64,000 nucleotides of DNA from Polynucleobacter sp. JS-Safj-400b-B2 (GTDB lineage Bacteria; Pseudomonadota; Gammaproteobacteria; Burkholderiales; Burkholderiaceae): positions 124,001 to 188,000 of the forward strand of contig NZ_JACVPJ010000003.1 in NCBI RefSeq assembly GCF_018881975.1. Reading direction: 5' to 3'. Positions 19,383 through 29,032 of this stretch are shown piece by piece. Both the position numbers and the translations under genes were made by a program. The notes beneath the pieces are model-generated. The model was not told where the DNA came from. It did not search any database and saw only the letters and a list, made by a program, of their open reading frames with translations. Each line of letters opens with the position of its first letter. Position 1 is the stretch's first letter.

Positions 19383-20989
19383 AATCGTTCATTCAGAATA
19401 GTTTTTGCAAGGGCGCCTCTCATTAAACTATTAAAATGAAATAAGAAGCTTTCGGGAGGGTTGGCGGAAATATCTTCTGATAGCAAAAGCGCAATACAAA
19501 CGGCAGATGCAACACGCAATAGGAGCTCGATATTTTCGTTATTAGCCCCTAAAAATTTGGCTGAAAAGGGGTGCGCAAGCGCAAGATCAACTGTTAATCG
19601 GCGGACATCACGCCCCTCATCGCCAATAGCATCTATTTTTGCTAGTGAAACCCAATCTTCCGTTGCTGGATTTACAGAAGTTCTTAAAGTTATGATCCAA
19701 CAATAATCCCCATCATTAATCTCAACAGTCTTCGATGAGGCTTGTAAATCTGAAATTGCGAGTTCAGCCGGAAGCTTGGATAAAACGGCTGGGTTTTGTT
19801 TTGCCTCAACTATTAGTGGCTCTACATTTTTTTCCACATATTGGATTACTGCATCGGTAGCTTCACGAGCTCGAACCTGGATATCTCCTCGAGAATCTTT
19901 GGCTCGATAATTTTCGGCTTGAGCAATAAGATTAATCGGATCTTTTTCGATCTCATCCCTCAAAAGATCCAGAAAAATATCCTCAAACTCAGCCCACTGA
20001 AACCCATCTTTAGTGTGGCTAACCTCAAAACCCTCTAAATGCAATTCGCCGAATAATCGTTGATACGGGTAACTATTCGCGTGTTTAAATAAACGGACTG
20101 GCCTATAACTTTCATCAAAACTACCCTCAATTAATCTATCACGACGAAATAGGGCAAAGCCTGCCAAGGCGGTCGAGCCAACCGCACGCAAAGCAACAAA
20201 ACCTTTTGCGCTCTGACCGCCACCAAAATCTAAATCGATATTTTTATGCCATTTAACTGGTGCAATGCCCTCTTCATGAACTTTTATTCCAGGAGAAGAA
20301 TAAGGTACTCTATGGAGGATTTCAGGGTCTTTGTAATGAAGGGATTCATTATTCAAGCGAAGTTCAAGTCGCCCATCCCTAAGAAAGATTCGATAAATAC
20401 TGGCCAAGTGATCACGAATTTTGCCAATGGTTCGCCCTTGAGGAATTTGGTGCAAATTTCGCAAGGAGACTACTGTGTAATGGGCCTCTGGACTAACTTC
20501 TAGAACCTCGGTCCCCAAACTCTCGATATTATTTTGAACAATGGCCTGAATATCAAAGCTAATTTTTCTCTCAACGGACTCATCGATTGCCTTTGTTCGT
20601 ACACTCCAATTTTTAGCAAACCAGCAAGCAGCACTCTTCAAGCCCATGCCAAACTCAGAAAGGCCACCTCTATCCATAGGTGCTTGTGCAGCTCGGAACG
20701 CCCTTGGAAAATCATTTGAAGAGATCCCAGCAGCATTATCAGTAATGGTAATTTGCCCTGGGAGGGTCGTATCAATTTTAACTTCAACCTTAAGTTGAAA
20801 TTTTCCACCATGCAAATACTGTAATTTTTCATGGTTAACGATGGAACTCTGTATCGCGTTATCGATAAATTCAGCCATAGCAAACCAAGCCTTATAGTTC
20901 AGGTGCCTAAGCACCGAAAACATGGCCACTTCAGGGCGAATTTCAACCAAAGGAAACTGACTTTCCTTATCACCTACGATCACACACAA
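19379..20989 (-). CDS. GHKL ATPase, MORC-like, of a restriction-type system
   Basis: 536 residues. The Hsp90/MutL-type ATP site is clear: N-box EFIDNAIQ at 40-47, G1 box DNAAGI at 84-89 and G2 box [13 protein letters not shown] at 109-121. The remainder matches no other domain I know. MORC-like GHKL ATPases of this kind are known from operons with Z1 proteins, PD-(D/E)XK nucleases and methyltransferases, where they are thought to act as ATP-driven clamps on DNA. It overlaps the methyltransferase stop by 10 bp and the Z1 start by 4 bp, so the four genes are translationally coupled. Confidence 0.85.
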   Translation of the reverse strand: MCVIVGDKESQFPLVEIRPEVAMFSVLRHLNYKAWFAMAEFIDNAIQSSIVNHEKLQYLHGGKFQLKVEVKIDTTLPGQITITDNAAGISSNDFPRAFRAAQAPMDRGGLSEFGMGLKSAACWFAKNWSVRTKAIDESVERKISFDIQAIVQNNIESLGTEVLEVSPEAHYTVVSLRNLHQIPQGRTIGKIRDHLASIYRIFLRDGRLELRLNNESLHYKDPEILHRVPYSSPGIKVHEEGIAPVKWHKNIDLDFGGGQSAKGFVALRAVGSTALAGFALFRRDRLIEGSFDESYRPVRLFKHANSYPYQRLFGELHLEGFEVSHTKDGFQWAEFEDIFLDLLRDEIEKDPINLIAQAENYRAKDSRGDIQVRAREATDAVIQYVEKNVEPLIVEAKQNPAVLSKLPAELAISDLQASSKTVEINDGDYCWIITLRTSVNPATEDWVSLAKIDAIGDEGRDVRRLTVDLALAHPFSAKFLGANNENIELLLRVASAVCIALLLSEDISANPPESFLFHFNSLMRGALAKTILNERL

Positions 20990-22350
20990 ATCCCGTCATC
21001 AACGCTCTTGACAGTAATGTCTCCAGCCTCAGATTTTATTGTCTGAGCCAATAATGCACGAGCAACACGCTCAACAACAGTTGAATTTACTGCATTGCCA
21101 AGCGCATGAAATGCTTTAGTTGGTGTTGATGGCAAAGCTTTTAGGCTATCAAGACTCTGCAGTTTGGCGCATTCTTGTGGCGTCATGTATCGTCTTTGCC
21201 AAGCAATAATGGGTATCTGAGTATCTGTCATTGCGATTAAGCTTGGCGCAGTAGTGCGGCGCTTAACGCGGACACCTGATGCACGAAACTGCAACACATA
21301 TTGCCAGAGATCTCGCTGTCCGCCTTTTACGTTCCACTCAAATTTCTGCAAGCTGGATGGAAATTTGAGAATATCTTTCATCCAAGGGTCAATCCAATTC
21401 TTGTTGTCAGTATAAAACTGTCGATTTTGGCGAATAAAATTTATCTTCCACCCTGGAAATTTTCTTTGGGTTGTACGGGCATGACTGGGCAATGCCATCC
21501 ACCTCTCTTCAAGAGTTCGTAGATAACCAATCTTGCGCCCATGACTACCGGCAAAACCCTTAAGACCATCCATGCCATAGTCTTTCCTGCGGGCATACGG
21601 CGTTTCTTGTTCATAGGGGTAGGTTGCCCCCCACTCCATAGACCATAGAGGGAAAGATGGTAACTCAACATTTTGAGGGCACCGTTTTATAAAATCAGCC
21701 CATACATCTAAACATTCTGTAACTTGTAATGAAAGCTTTTTGGCATTTTTTGGATGGTCATCCAAAATGCTATCAATCGATGTTTCAATCAAACATCTTT
21801 CTGGCCATGTGAAATTAGTTAGCGGCTTAATTGAGCCAACAATATAAACACGCTCCCTTATTTGCGGGATCCCAAAGTGGTGTGGGGAAAAACGCTCTGC
21901 GGCAATGTGATAACCCAACCCCCCTGGACCGTTACCCAATATTTCCTTGATGGCCTTCCAGGTTCGTCCATTGTCATGCTTCAATAGATTTGGCACATTT
22001 TCAAGAATAAAAAAGTTAGGCTTTTTTTGCTTAAGAATGGCTGCTACATTAAAAAATAAATCGCCCTGCTTAGTGCATTCAAATCCAAGTTGGTCACCCG
22101 CCTTGGAGAAAGGTTGACATGGAAACCCAGCCGTAAGTACATCATGAGATGGTACGTTATTCGGGGATATGAGAGTGACGTCGCCCTCGGGACGAAATCC
22201 GAAATTGGTTACATATAAATCACGAAGATGCTCCTGCCATTCTGCAGCAAAAACACACTCCCCTCCCAGTCTGCCTAAGGCAAGATGAAATCCGCCTAAA
22301 CCAGCGAATAAATCTATAAATTTAAATGGTGCTGGGTTCATTTGAGACAT
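20980..22350 (-). CDS. DNA (cytosine-5) methyltransferase
   Basis: 456 residues with all main C5-methylase motifs in order: I ([11 protein letters not shown]), IV ([13 protein letters not shown] with the catalytic Cys), VI (ILENVPNLL), VIII (IRERVYIVG) and X ([10 protein letters not shown]). The variable target-recognition region spans roughly residues 190-370. It should mark host DNA so the downstream ATPase-Z1-nuclease set ignores it. First gene of the minus-strand defence operon in element 1; divergent from tnsA. The recognised sequence cannot be predicted. Confidence 0.93.
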   Translation of the reverse strand: MSQMNPAPFKFIDLFAGLGGFHLALGRLGGECVFAAEWQEHLRDLYVTNFGFRPEGDVTLISPNNVPSHDVLTAGFPCQPFSKAGDQLGFECTKQGDLFFNVAAILKQKKPNFFILENVPNLLKHDNGRTWKAIKEILGNGPGGLGYHIAAERFSPHHFGIPQIRERVYIVGSIKPLTNFTWPERCLIETSIDSILDDHPKNAKKLSLQVTECLDVWADFIKRCPQNVELPSFPLWSMEWGATYPYEQETPYARRKDYGMDGLKGFAGSHGRKIGYLRTLEERWMALPSHARTTQRKFPGWKINFIRQNRQFYTDNKNWIDPWMKDILKFPSSLQKFEWNVKGGQRDLWQYVLQFRASGVRVKRRTTAPSLIAMTDTQIPIIAWQRRYMTPQECAKLQSLDSLKALPSTPTKAFHALGNAVNSTVVERVARALLAQTIKSEAGDITVKSVDDGICV

Positions 22351-22543
22351 TCAAGCTTAGACTGATTAAATCCTAACACATTGACATCCGAGAAAACCAA
22401 AAAGTGCTGCTCAGGAAACCCCTCACAACCTTTAAAAACCAATTGATATGTTCTGCCACCTATTTGGAGTCCTAAATAAGAATTAGATGCAAGAAATAAA
22501 TAGGATGCCAAAGAATCATCACATTAACCTAAAATTATCTGCA
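22351..22543. promoter_or_regulatory. Divergent promoter region between methyltransferase and tnsA
   Basis: 193 bp of AT-rich intergenic DNA from which the defence operon (leftward) and the transposition operon (rightward) must both start. A TTGACA hexamer occurs near 22380 but I see no well-spaced -10 box, and no clear operator repeat. No transposon-end motif is present here, unlike Tn7 where tnsA abuts the right end. Confidence 0.4.
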
Positions 22544-23194
22544 ATGGCTGTGCGCAAAATACCAAAAAATCACCTATTCGTCACGGGACGATATGCAAGT
22601 GCCAAAAATGGTGAAATGCGTGACTTCGAATCGCTTAACGAAAAAGACTACTTAATACTTTTAGATTTTGACCCGACCGTCGCTTCATTTGAAGTGCAAC
22701 CAGTCAAAATCCCTGTTCCTGGAGTGCCCAGGGGCTATGTCCCTGACGTGTTGGTTCATTTTCATGCCGATGAATCTGGCAAAACCCGATTCCCATTATT
22801 AGTCGATGTGAAGCACACCAACGACCTTGCCAAGAACGCCGCTAAATATGCGCCCAAGTTTGAAGCCGCAAGAATATTTGCACAGGTACGCGATTGGGAA
22901 TTTCAAATTATTGATGAAACAACCATACGTACCCCTTACCTAAGCAACCTGAAGTTTTTGCGGGCGTTCAAGGACCGACTGCCAGAGACCAGTCAAATTG
23001 AAACCATTGTCAGAGCATTAAGTAATGGCTCACTCACTTTTAATGAACTTCTAGACTCACTCGCTTCATCCGATCAAGAAAAGCTATCTTGGATCCCTGC
23101 TATTTGGCATATGGTAATTACCCAGCTCATCCTTGCTGATTTGCAAACACCCATAAGCGGGGATATGCTTCTTGAACTGCCAAAATCGCCATGA
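22544..23194 (+). CDS. tnsA: TnsA endonuclease of element 1
   Basis: 216 residues from the ATG at 22544, chosen because the second TnsA in the window starts at the same motif (VRKIPKN). TnsA cuts the 5' strand at each transposon end, turning copy-in into cut-and-paste movement. The restriction-like active site is visible as E29 (RDFES), D68 (YVPDVLV) and K90 (LVDVKHT). It overlaps tnsB by 4 bp. Similar in layout but clearly diverged from the copy at 39927, so the two elements are related and not a recent duplication. Confidence 0.88.
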   Translation: MAVRKIPKNHLFVTGRYASAKNGEMRDFESLNEKDYLILLDFDPTVASFEVQPVKIPVPGVPRGYVPDVLVHFHADESGKTRFPLLVDVKHTNDLAKNAAKYAPKFEAARIFAQVRDWEFQIIDETTIRTPYLSNLKFLRAFKDRLPETSQIETIVRALSNGSLTFNELLDSLASSDQEKLSWIPAIWHMVITQLILADLQTPISGDMLLELPKSP

Positions 23195-25101
23195 CCAAGC
23201 CATCCTCCAATCTACTTTGGATTACCGAGGGAGCAACCATTACCAATAATGATCGCTCTTACGTCATTATTGCGGTCGCTGATATTAATCAGGTCTTAGC
23301 CAAAGATCTTGAAACAGGGCAAAAGGTTCTATTAAAGATAGGTGATATTGGGCCGCCTAAAGCGATTGGACAATCCAATACAACGCGAGCACCCGCGCGA
23401 GATATTTTGAGCATTGCCGATGAAGAATGGGAAATTGCTAGACATCGCAAGAGTCTGATTGAGCCTCTGCTGCACAACCGCTCAACATACTCTGAAAAGT
23501 TCGCCGATGAAATTGCTCGTTCAGCCAAAGTTGATAAGGCGACGATTTATCGCTGGGTCAATCAATTTCGCAACTCGGGCCTTTTATCTTCCTTATTGCC
23601 CAACTACAAAGCTAGAGGAGGCAAAGGAAAAACTCGCATTGCACCCGAAGTAGAAGCCATCATTAGTGATGTCATTGAAAACTTTCACAATGATTTACAG
23701 CATGTTTCTGTTACTGCAACCATAGAAGAGATTCGTCGCAGATGCTTTAATGCAAAGCTCAAGCTGCCCGCCATTAATACCGTTCGTAATCGACTTAAGA
23801 AAACCGATGGTTTTGAGCGCACTAAAAAACGCTTTGGCGCTGCAGTCGCGCATGATCAGCATGAAGTGATTAAAGGGCAGATTCCTGATGCCGAATGGCC
23901 GCTGGCAATCGTTCAGATTGACCACACCTTATTGCCCGTGATCATTGTTGATGATGTCTATCGCAAGCCCATTAATAGAGCGTGGATTACCTTGGCAATT
24001 GATGTCTACAGCAGAGTATGTCTTGGCATGCATTTAAGCCTGGATGCCCCTTCTGCGCTAACTGCTGGAATGTGCATTGCGCATGCCATTCTTCCAAAAG
24101 AATCCTGGCTGACCCACCTTGGAATGAGTCATGTGGAGTGGCCAGTGTGGGGAGCTATGACCGTGATTCACGCAGATAATGCCAAAGAGTTTCGGGGCAC
24201 CATGATAGAAAAGGCATGCGAAGATTTGGGCATCGATATTCACTTTAGGCCTGCTGGTACGCCTAGATATGGCGGGCACATTGAGAGCATGATGGGCACC
24301 GTATCCGAAGGTTTAAAGACTCTTAAAGGTGCAACATTCTCCGGCCCCAAAGAAAAAGGGGTCTACGATGCCGAAGGCAATGCCTGCATGACTTTTGCTG
24401 AACTTGAGCAATGGCTAGTGCTATTTTTTGCTAAATACCACCTTAAAGAACACAAAGGAATTGGCACCAGTCCATTAAGAAGGTGGTCCGATGGACTACT
24501 CGGAACCAAAAGTAAACCAGGCAGAGGATTGCCAGGGCGGACAGTTGATGAAGAGTCACTACGAATCAAATTTACGCCATTTGTAGAGCGCACTGTTCAA
24601 AATTATGGCGTTGTCATTGACGACATTCATTACTACCATGATGTTCTAAGGCCTTGGGTCAATGCGCCGCATCCCGACTTTCCAAAACACAAACGAAACT
24701 TTCGCTTTCATAGAGACCCTAGAGATATTAGCCGGCTCTATTTCTTTGATGAGCTCTCAGGTCGCTATATCGCCATCCCATACCGAGATACCAGCTTGCC
24801 TCCAGTGAGCATTTGGGAGCTACGAGAAGGCCAGCGCCGCGCCAAAGAGCGCAATGTCCCGCTAAGTAACGAGAAAGCGGTGTTTGAGCTCATGAACCAA
24901 CAGCGAGAACTTGAAGAAAGTTCTGCCATCAAGAACAAGAAGGCGAGGCGTGAGCAACAGCGCCGCACTGAACATGTCAAACACCGTGAGGTTAAGAAAA
25001 AGACTATGCCTAGCGTGAGTGCGCCTAGCTCAACGATTTCGGTAGCGCCTACGATTGCTGGTTACAACCCAGATGAGGTCCAGCCATTAGATGACGACTG
25101 A
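23191..25101 (+). CDS. tnsB: TnsB DDE transposase of element 1
   Basis: 636 residues. An N-terminal helix-turn-helix region (KVDKATIYRWVNQFRNSG) precedes a retroviral-integrase-type core with D244 (IVQIDHT), D329 (HADNAKEFRG) and E365 (YGGHIESM), a DD(35)E spacing. It binds the repeated sites at both ends and cuts and joins the 3' strands. The C-terminal 60 residues are charged (Arg, Lys, Glu) and probably contact TnsC. Its start overlaps tnsA and its end overlaps tnsC. Confidence 0.93.
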   Translation: MTKPSSNLLWITEGATITNNDRSYVIIAVADINQVLAKDLETGQKVLLKIGDIGPPKAIGQSNTTRAPARDILSIADEEWEIARHRKSLIEPLLHNRSTYSEKFADEIARSAKVDKATIYRWVNQFRNSGLLSSLLPNYKARGGKGKTRIAPEVEAIISDVIENFHNDLQHVSVTATIEEIRRRCFNAKLKLPAINTVRNRLKKTDGFERTKKRFGAAVAHDQHEVIKGQIPDAEWPLAIVQIDHTLLPVIIVDDVYRKPINRAWITLAIDVYSRVCLGMHLSLDAPSALTAGMCIAHAILPKESWLTHLGMSHVEWPVWGAMTVIHADNAKEFRGTMIEKACEDLGIDIHFRPAGTPRYGGHIESMMGTVSEGLKTLKGATFSGPKEKGVYDAEGNACMTFAELEQWLVLFFAKYHLKEHKGIGTSPLRRWSDGLLGTKSKPGRGLPGRTVDEESLRIKFTPFVERTVQNYGVVIDDIHYYHDVLRPWVNAPHPDFPKHKRNFRFHRDPRDISRLYFFDELSGRYIAIPYRDTSLPPVSIWELREGQRRAKERNVPLSNEKAVFELMNQQRELEESSAIKNKKARREQQRRTEHVKHREVKKKTMPSVSAPSSTISVAPTIAGYNPDEVQPLDDD

Positions 25102-25990
25102 AAATCTCTATCCCCACCTAAATGAACAAGCTAAAGCCCTGATCAATGAATCGGATGAGGCTCGAATTGCTTTTATTCGTGGTGGTACTTGGCTTAACTA
25201 TCCTAGAGCCAAGGAGGCTCTTGCCAAGCTAGAAGACCTATTGGCTTACCCCAAGATCACGCGAATGCCCAATCTGCTTTTAGTGGCGCCATCCTTTAAT
25301 GGCAAAACGTCCATTCTTGAGCGCTTTGTTGCCCAGCATCCTGCCGTAGTGGATCCAGACGGGGAAAAGTCGATTTGCGAAGTTGTGATGATTGAATCGC
25401 CGCCAACCCCAGATGTGTCCGCCTTTTACTCACGCATTCTCGATGCGCTCATGGCCATGTATAAACCAACCGCTTCAGCACAAGCGAAAAACTCGCAAAT
25501 CAAAATCTTATTTGAGCAATTGGGTGTCAAGATGCTCATCATTGATGAGATTCATCATTTAATTGCCGGAAGCCTGAATCGTCAAAAAGACTTTCGCAAT
25601 GCGCTCAAAAGTTTAGGCAATGAAACCAAGGTTGTGATTGTGGCTTCTGGCATTGAAGATGCCTTTACGGCCTTTAATACGGATCCTCAAATGTCTAGCC
25701 GTTTTACCCCATTTGAATTACCGCTTTGGAAAGCCAATAACCAATTTGGCGCACTCCTAGCCACACTTGAACTAAAAACACCGCTTAAAAAATCATCGAA
25801 CCTCAAGAGCCCCGAGAAGATGCAGCAAATCTTTTATCGCACTGAAGGGACGTTAGGTGATATGCATGACTTTTTTAAAGAATTGGCAGTAAACGCTATT
25901 CGCACTGGCGCAGAAGAAATTGCCTTAGACGCCATCAATACCCTAGACTGGGTGCCCCCATCTAAACGCAAGCAATACCGCAGGTTTTAA
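25091..25990 (+). CDS. tnsC: TnsC/TniB-type AAA+ regulator of element 1
   Basis: 299 residues, much shorter than Tn7 TnsC (about 555) and close to TniB of Tn5053-type elements. Walker A is VAPSFNGKTS at 65-74 and Walker B is LIIDEIHHLI near 150; a sensor-like region follows (IVASGIEDAF). The protein polymerises on DNA, links the TniQ-marked target to TnsB, and controls target immunity. It overlaps the tnsB end by 11 bp and is followed 5 bp later by tniQ. Confidence 0.92.
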   Translation: MTTENLYPHLNEQAKALINESDEARIAFIRGGTWLNYPRAKEALAKLEDLLAYPKITRMPNLLLVAPSFNGKTSILERFVAQHPAVVDPDGEKSICEVVMIESPPTPDVSAFYSRILDALMAMYKPTASAQAKNSQIKILFEQLGVKMLIIDEIHHLIAGSLNRQKDFRNALKSLGNETKVVIVASGIEDAFTAFNTDPQMSSRFTPFELPLWKANNQFGALLATLELKTPLKKSSNLKSPEKMQQIFYRTEGTLGDMHDFFKELAVNAIRTGAEEIALDAINTLDWVPPSKRKQYRRF

Positions 25991-25995
25991 ATACG

Positions 25996-27006
25996 ATGCG
26001 CGGGCTAACGGAATCGCTGTGGCCCATTCGCTATAAACCGCTGGCGGACGAGCTTCTATCTTCATGGTTAGTGCGCCTAGCTCACGGCCATGGCCTCAAA
26101 GTTCAGACGTTCTGCAATCTAATTTTTGGCAATAAGCAGCAGGTCTGGAATCGCGATATAGACCGCTTGGCGCCAGAATGGCTAATAGCCGAGCTCTCCA
26201 GTAAAACCGGGGCTTCATATCAACAGGCATTTAAAACAACGCTGCAAAGCTACCAAGGGATTATTTACCACCGCCCTAGGCAATCAGGATCCTTAACCTG
26301 GATCCAAAGCCTAAAACTTCACCACCGCAAATTTGAAGGCTTTGGGCTTCAGTTTTGCCCCGCGTGCCTAGCAAGCGATCCCGAGCCTTACTTTAGAAAA
26401 TCGTGGCGAGTCGCCTTTAATACGATCTGCACGATCCATAACTGCATGCTGCATGACAGATGCCCACATTGTGGTCACGGGGTGGCATTTCATCGAAGCG
26501 ATATGAAGCACGCTGAATACATTACCGCTGTTTCATTACTTGAATGTCATTACTGCGGATTTGACCTTAGTCAAGCCCCTGTTAGGACAGCAAATTATTT
26601 TGATCATGAAGTGGGGCAATTTATGCGAAGGCTTGTCACAAGATTAGCTTCTTCCGCCATCAATCAGGCAGATGTTGAGGATCTAAAGGTGATGCACCAT
26701 CTTTCAAAACTGATGCTATCAAGAAATCCAAATGTGCAGCTTTATTCACATCTTTGTTTTGCCATGGGTGTTGACGAAATTGCGCCCAACGTCAAGGGTG
26801 ATATTGAGGGGCTAGACATCGATGCTCGATACCATCTCATGCAGGTTATTTGCTTGCTAATGATAGACTTAGATCATGGACTGCGCAGCGCTGTTCTAAA
26901 TAAAGTCGTTCGCTATAACCACTTAAAGAAAGACTTTGATGATCCCCCCGAATGGTATTTGAGCCTTATTAAAAAATTTTCGGATTGGCGACTTCACGCT
27001 CACTAG
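25996..27006 (+). CDS. tniQ: TniQ/TnsD-type target selector of element 1
   Basis: 336 residues. The N-terminal TniQ signature is PIRYKPLADELLSSWLVRLA; zinc-binding clusters follow (FCPACLA, then CPHCGHG with histidines, then CHYCGFDL). The C-terminal 130 residues are a variable helical part likely to read the target. TniQ/TnsD proteins bind a chromosomal sequence and bring in TnsC. The protein is highly similar to the second TniQ at 43389 in its first 200 residues, fitting with both elements lying beside lipA. Confidence 0.9.
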   Translation: MRGLTESLWPIRYKPLADELLSSWLVRLAHGHGLKVQTFCNLIFGNKQQVWNRDIDRLAPEWLIAELSSKTGASYQQAFKTTLQSYQGIIYHRPRQSGSLTWIQSLKLHHRKFEGFGLQFCPACLASDPEPYFRKSWRVAFNTICTIHNCMLHDRCPHCGHGVAFHRSDMKHAEYITAVSLLECHYCGFDLSQAPVRTANYFDHEVGQFMRRLVTRLASSAINQADVEDLKVMHHLSKLMLSRNPNVQLYSHLCFAMGVDEIAPNVKGDIEGLDIDARYHLMQVICLLMIDLDHGLRSAVLNKVVRYNHLKKDFDDPPEWYLSLIKKFSDWRLHAH

Positions 27007-27032
27007 AGAATACAGGCGATTGATAAACGTTC

Positions 27033-27831
27033 TCAGGCGATCCGAGTGCCTCGCCGATCATAGATACCCTCTAGAGAAAAAGGCTTTCTGGAGATTGGAA
27101 CAGCTATGCCTTTCAAATCGACGGTTCGAAGGGCTGTTGATGTCAGATCAAAATCGTTATTTTCCATGCACCCAAGATTGATGAGCCAAATGAACCGAAA
27201 TTCCTTTTCGCATTGAAATGCAGAACTTTTTCTGAAGAACGGATCGAGCCTAAGCTGCTTCGGCTGGAACTTTTCAAGGTTCTCATGCGTTACATACTGG
27301 TCTTTCGATGCGCTGGTGTAACTCACAAGTCCAAATACAGGCAATACTTCGAGCAAATGCAGCTTCTTGCGTGCTGACTGAGGCATGTGCGCATCTTGCA
27401 TAGCAGCATCAAGGTAAACCTTTAGCTCTCGCGCCACTGCATCAGCAAAGATAAGTGGATTTTTAATGAAGTACCGAGCATCAGACTTAAATTGCCGTCC
27501 GTGAGTAAGAATTTCATGGTTTCGCCTAAGAAGAGCACAGCTAAAAAACGAAGGAATTGAACCGGCTTCTTTCGGACATCAACGGTGCTCCATTCGTCTC
27601 AATCGTCCACCCTTCATTGAGTCGATATGGCTCCTCGGCAAAGATACGGTTATGCACATCTGCAGTCAAAGGGATATTGGATGAATGAATGATGCGACCT
27701 TCGCCTTCATCCTCGTCACGAAAGCATCGGTCATCAATTTCCCTATAGTGCAATATGCTGCCGATGCGCATTGATTCTTGATTGATGGCGGCGTCACACC
27801 AGCGTTTCTGCGTGTATTTAACCAAGTACAT
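27033..27831 (-). pseudogene. Unrecognised gene with one frameshift
   Basis: Two minus-strand frames join into one protein of about 266 residues. The first runs from the ATG at 27831 through RIFAEEPYRLNEGWTIETNG to SFVF-stop at 27541. The second continues SCALLRRNHEILTHGRQFK and ends DRRGTRIA at 27033. The break is a run of six T near 27545; five T would restore the frame. I do not recognise the family; it looks like a soluble protein with acidic clusters. It lies in the slot between tniQ and the TnsE-like gene, where element 2 holds a methyltransferase and DGQHR pair, so a defence role is possible but unproven. Confidence 0.6.
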
Positions 27832-28244
27832 TGGGCTATTCGGGATCTTATATGTAACTTCGGATTTTACAAAGGCCTAGGCGCTGCATGCTTGAAAAAT
27901 CTAAGAGAATTAAAATTCTGCATGCCGACAAAATGTTCCTCGCAAAGAGTAGCCAAACATCATCCTATCAAATAATTAATTTTCAAAACAAAAGTTATTT
28001 ATTACAGAAACAAGATCTACCTTATGTAGAAAATAACACTGTATGCCGTAAATCAGCTTTGCAACTCAGAAATATATTGACTATTGTGATCTGGGCACTC
28101 ACCGCTCAATTGAGTTCTAGTGGGGGAGGAGGAATAATTATTTCCCAGATTAAGTCATAAGAATACAATCTCATGGACTTTGCGTCTTGGGTACACCAAC
28201 CCGCTAAGAATCGCTTTATTCAACCCAAAAATATTGAAGAAATA
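27832..28244. other. AT-rich gap with no recognised gene
   Basis: About 410 bp between the frameshifted gene and the Sel1 gene. Short open frames are present on the plus strand but have no ribosome-binding site or recognisable content. It probably holds the promoters of the two divergent neighbours. Confidence 0.5.
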
Positions 28245-28982
28245 ATGCAATTTTTTCTACGAACCCTCGCCCTTGGATTTTTTGTAGGCTCTACCTTGTT
28301 TGGCTCCTTTGCCATTGCTGGAATGCAGGAGGCTAACGATGCGTTAGAGCATAAAGATTATATGAAGGCATATCAGGAATATTTAGTATTAGCCATGCAA
28401 GACAACGCAGAAGCTCAAAATAACTTAGGCGCTCTATTCGCCAAGGGTCAAGGCGTGCCTAAAAACGATCAAGAAGCAGTCAAGTGGTATAGCCTTGCTG
28501 CCGAGCAAGGTAACGCAACAGCTCAAACCAATTTGGGGTCTATGTACATCAATGGGCGAGGAGTGCCAAAAAATTACCAAGAAGCTATACAGCGGTATCG
28601 ACTGGCGGCCTCTCAAAACAATGCAGAGGCACAATATTATTTAGGCATGATGTATGACAATGGCCTAGGAGTGCAAAAAAATTACCAAGAAGCTATACAG
28701 TGGTATCGGCTGGCGGCCTCTCAAAAGAATGCAGAGGCTCAAAATAGCCTAGGGATTAAGTACGCCATGGGTGAGGGCGTGTCTAAAAATTTAATGCTTG
28801 CTTACGTCTTATTTAATTTATCAGCCGCTCAAGGCGATAAGATGGCAATCCAAAATAGAGAAAAGCTAAATCTTTCACCGCAACAAATTTCAATTGCTCA
28901 AAACATTTCATCTGACATAAACGCCAGCAAAAATTTTTTGAAAATCTTTGACCTATATTCAAAGTATCCCGTTAAAAAATGA
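28245..28982 (+). CDS. Exported Sel1-repeat protein
   Basis: About 245 residues from the ATG at 28245, chosen because a signal peptide starts there (RTLALGFFVGSTLFGSFAIA). After it come four Sel1-like repeats (for example NLGALFAKGQGVPKNDQEAV, LGSMYINGRGVPKNYQEAI, LGMMYDNGLGVQKNYQEAI, LGIKYAMGEGV). Repeats two and three are nearly identical at DNA level over about 100 bp, suggesting recent duplication. Sel1 repeats are protein-binding scaffolds; the partner is unknown. The next gene starts before or just after its stop, so the two are probably co-expressed. Confidence 0.8.
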   Translation: MQFFLRTLALGFFVGSTLFGSFAIAGMQEANDALEHKDYMKAYQEYLVLAMQDNAEAQNNLGALFAKGQGVPKNDQEAVKWYSLAAEQGNATAQTNLGSMYINGRGVPKNYQEAIQRYRLAASQNNAEAQYYLGMMYDNGLGVQKNYQEAIQWYRLAASQKNAEAQNSLGIKYAMGEGVSKNLMLAYVLFNLSAAQGDKMAIQNREKLNLSPQQISIAQNISSDINASKNFLKIFDLYSKYPVKK

Positions 28983-29032
28983 ATATCAGCTATGGGGTTA
29001 TAACGCACTCAATACTCCATACCATTAACAAT

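Noticed and set aside
22351..22543. A transposon right end next to the first tnsA, as in Tn7
   Set aside because: None of the end motifs or a TGT/ACA terminus with duplication occurs there, and the true ends were found elsewhere.
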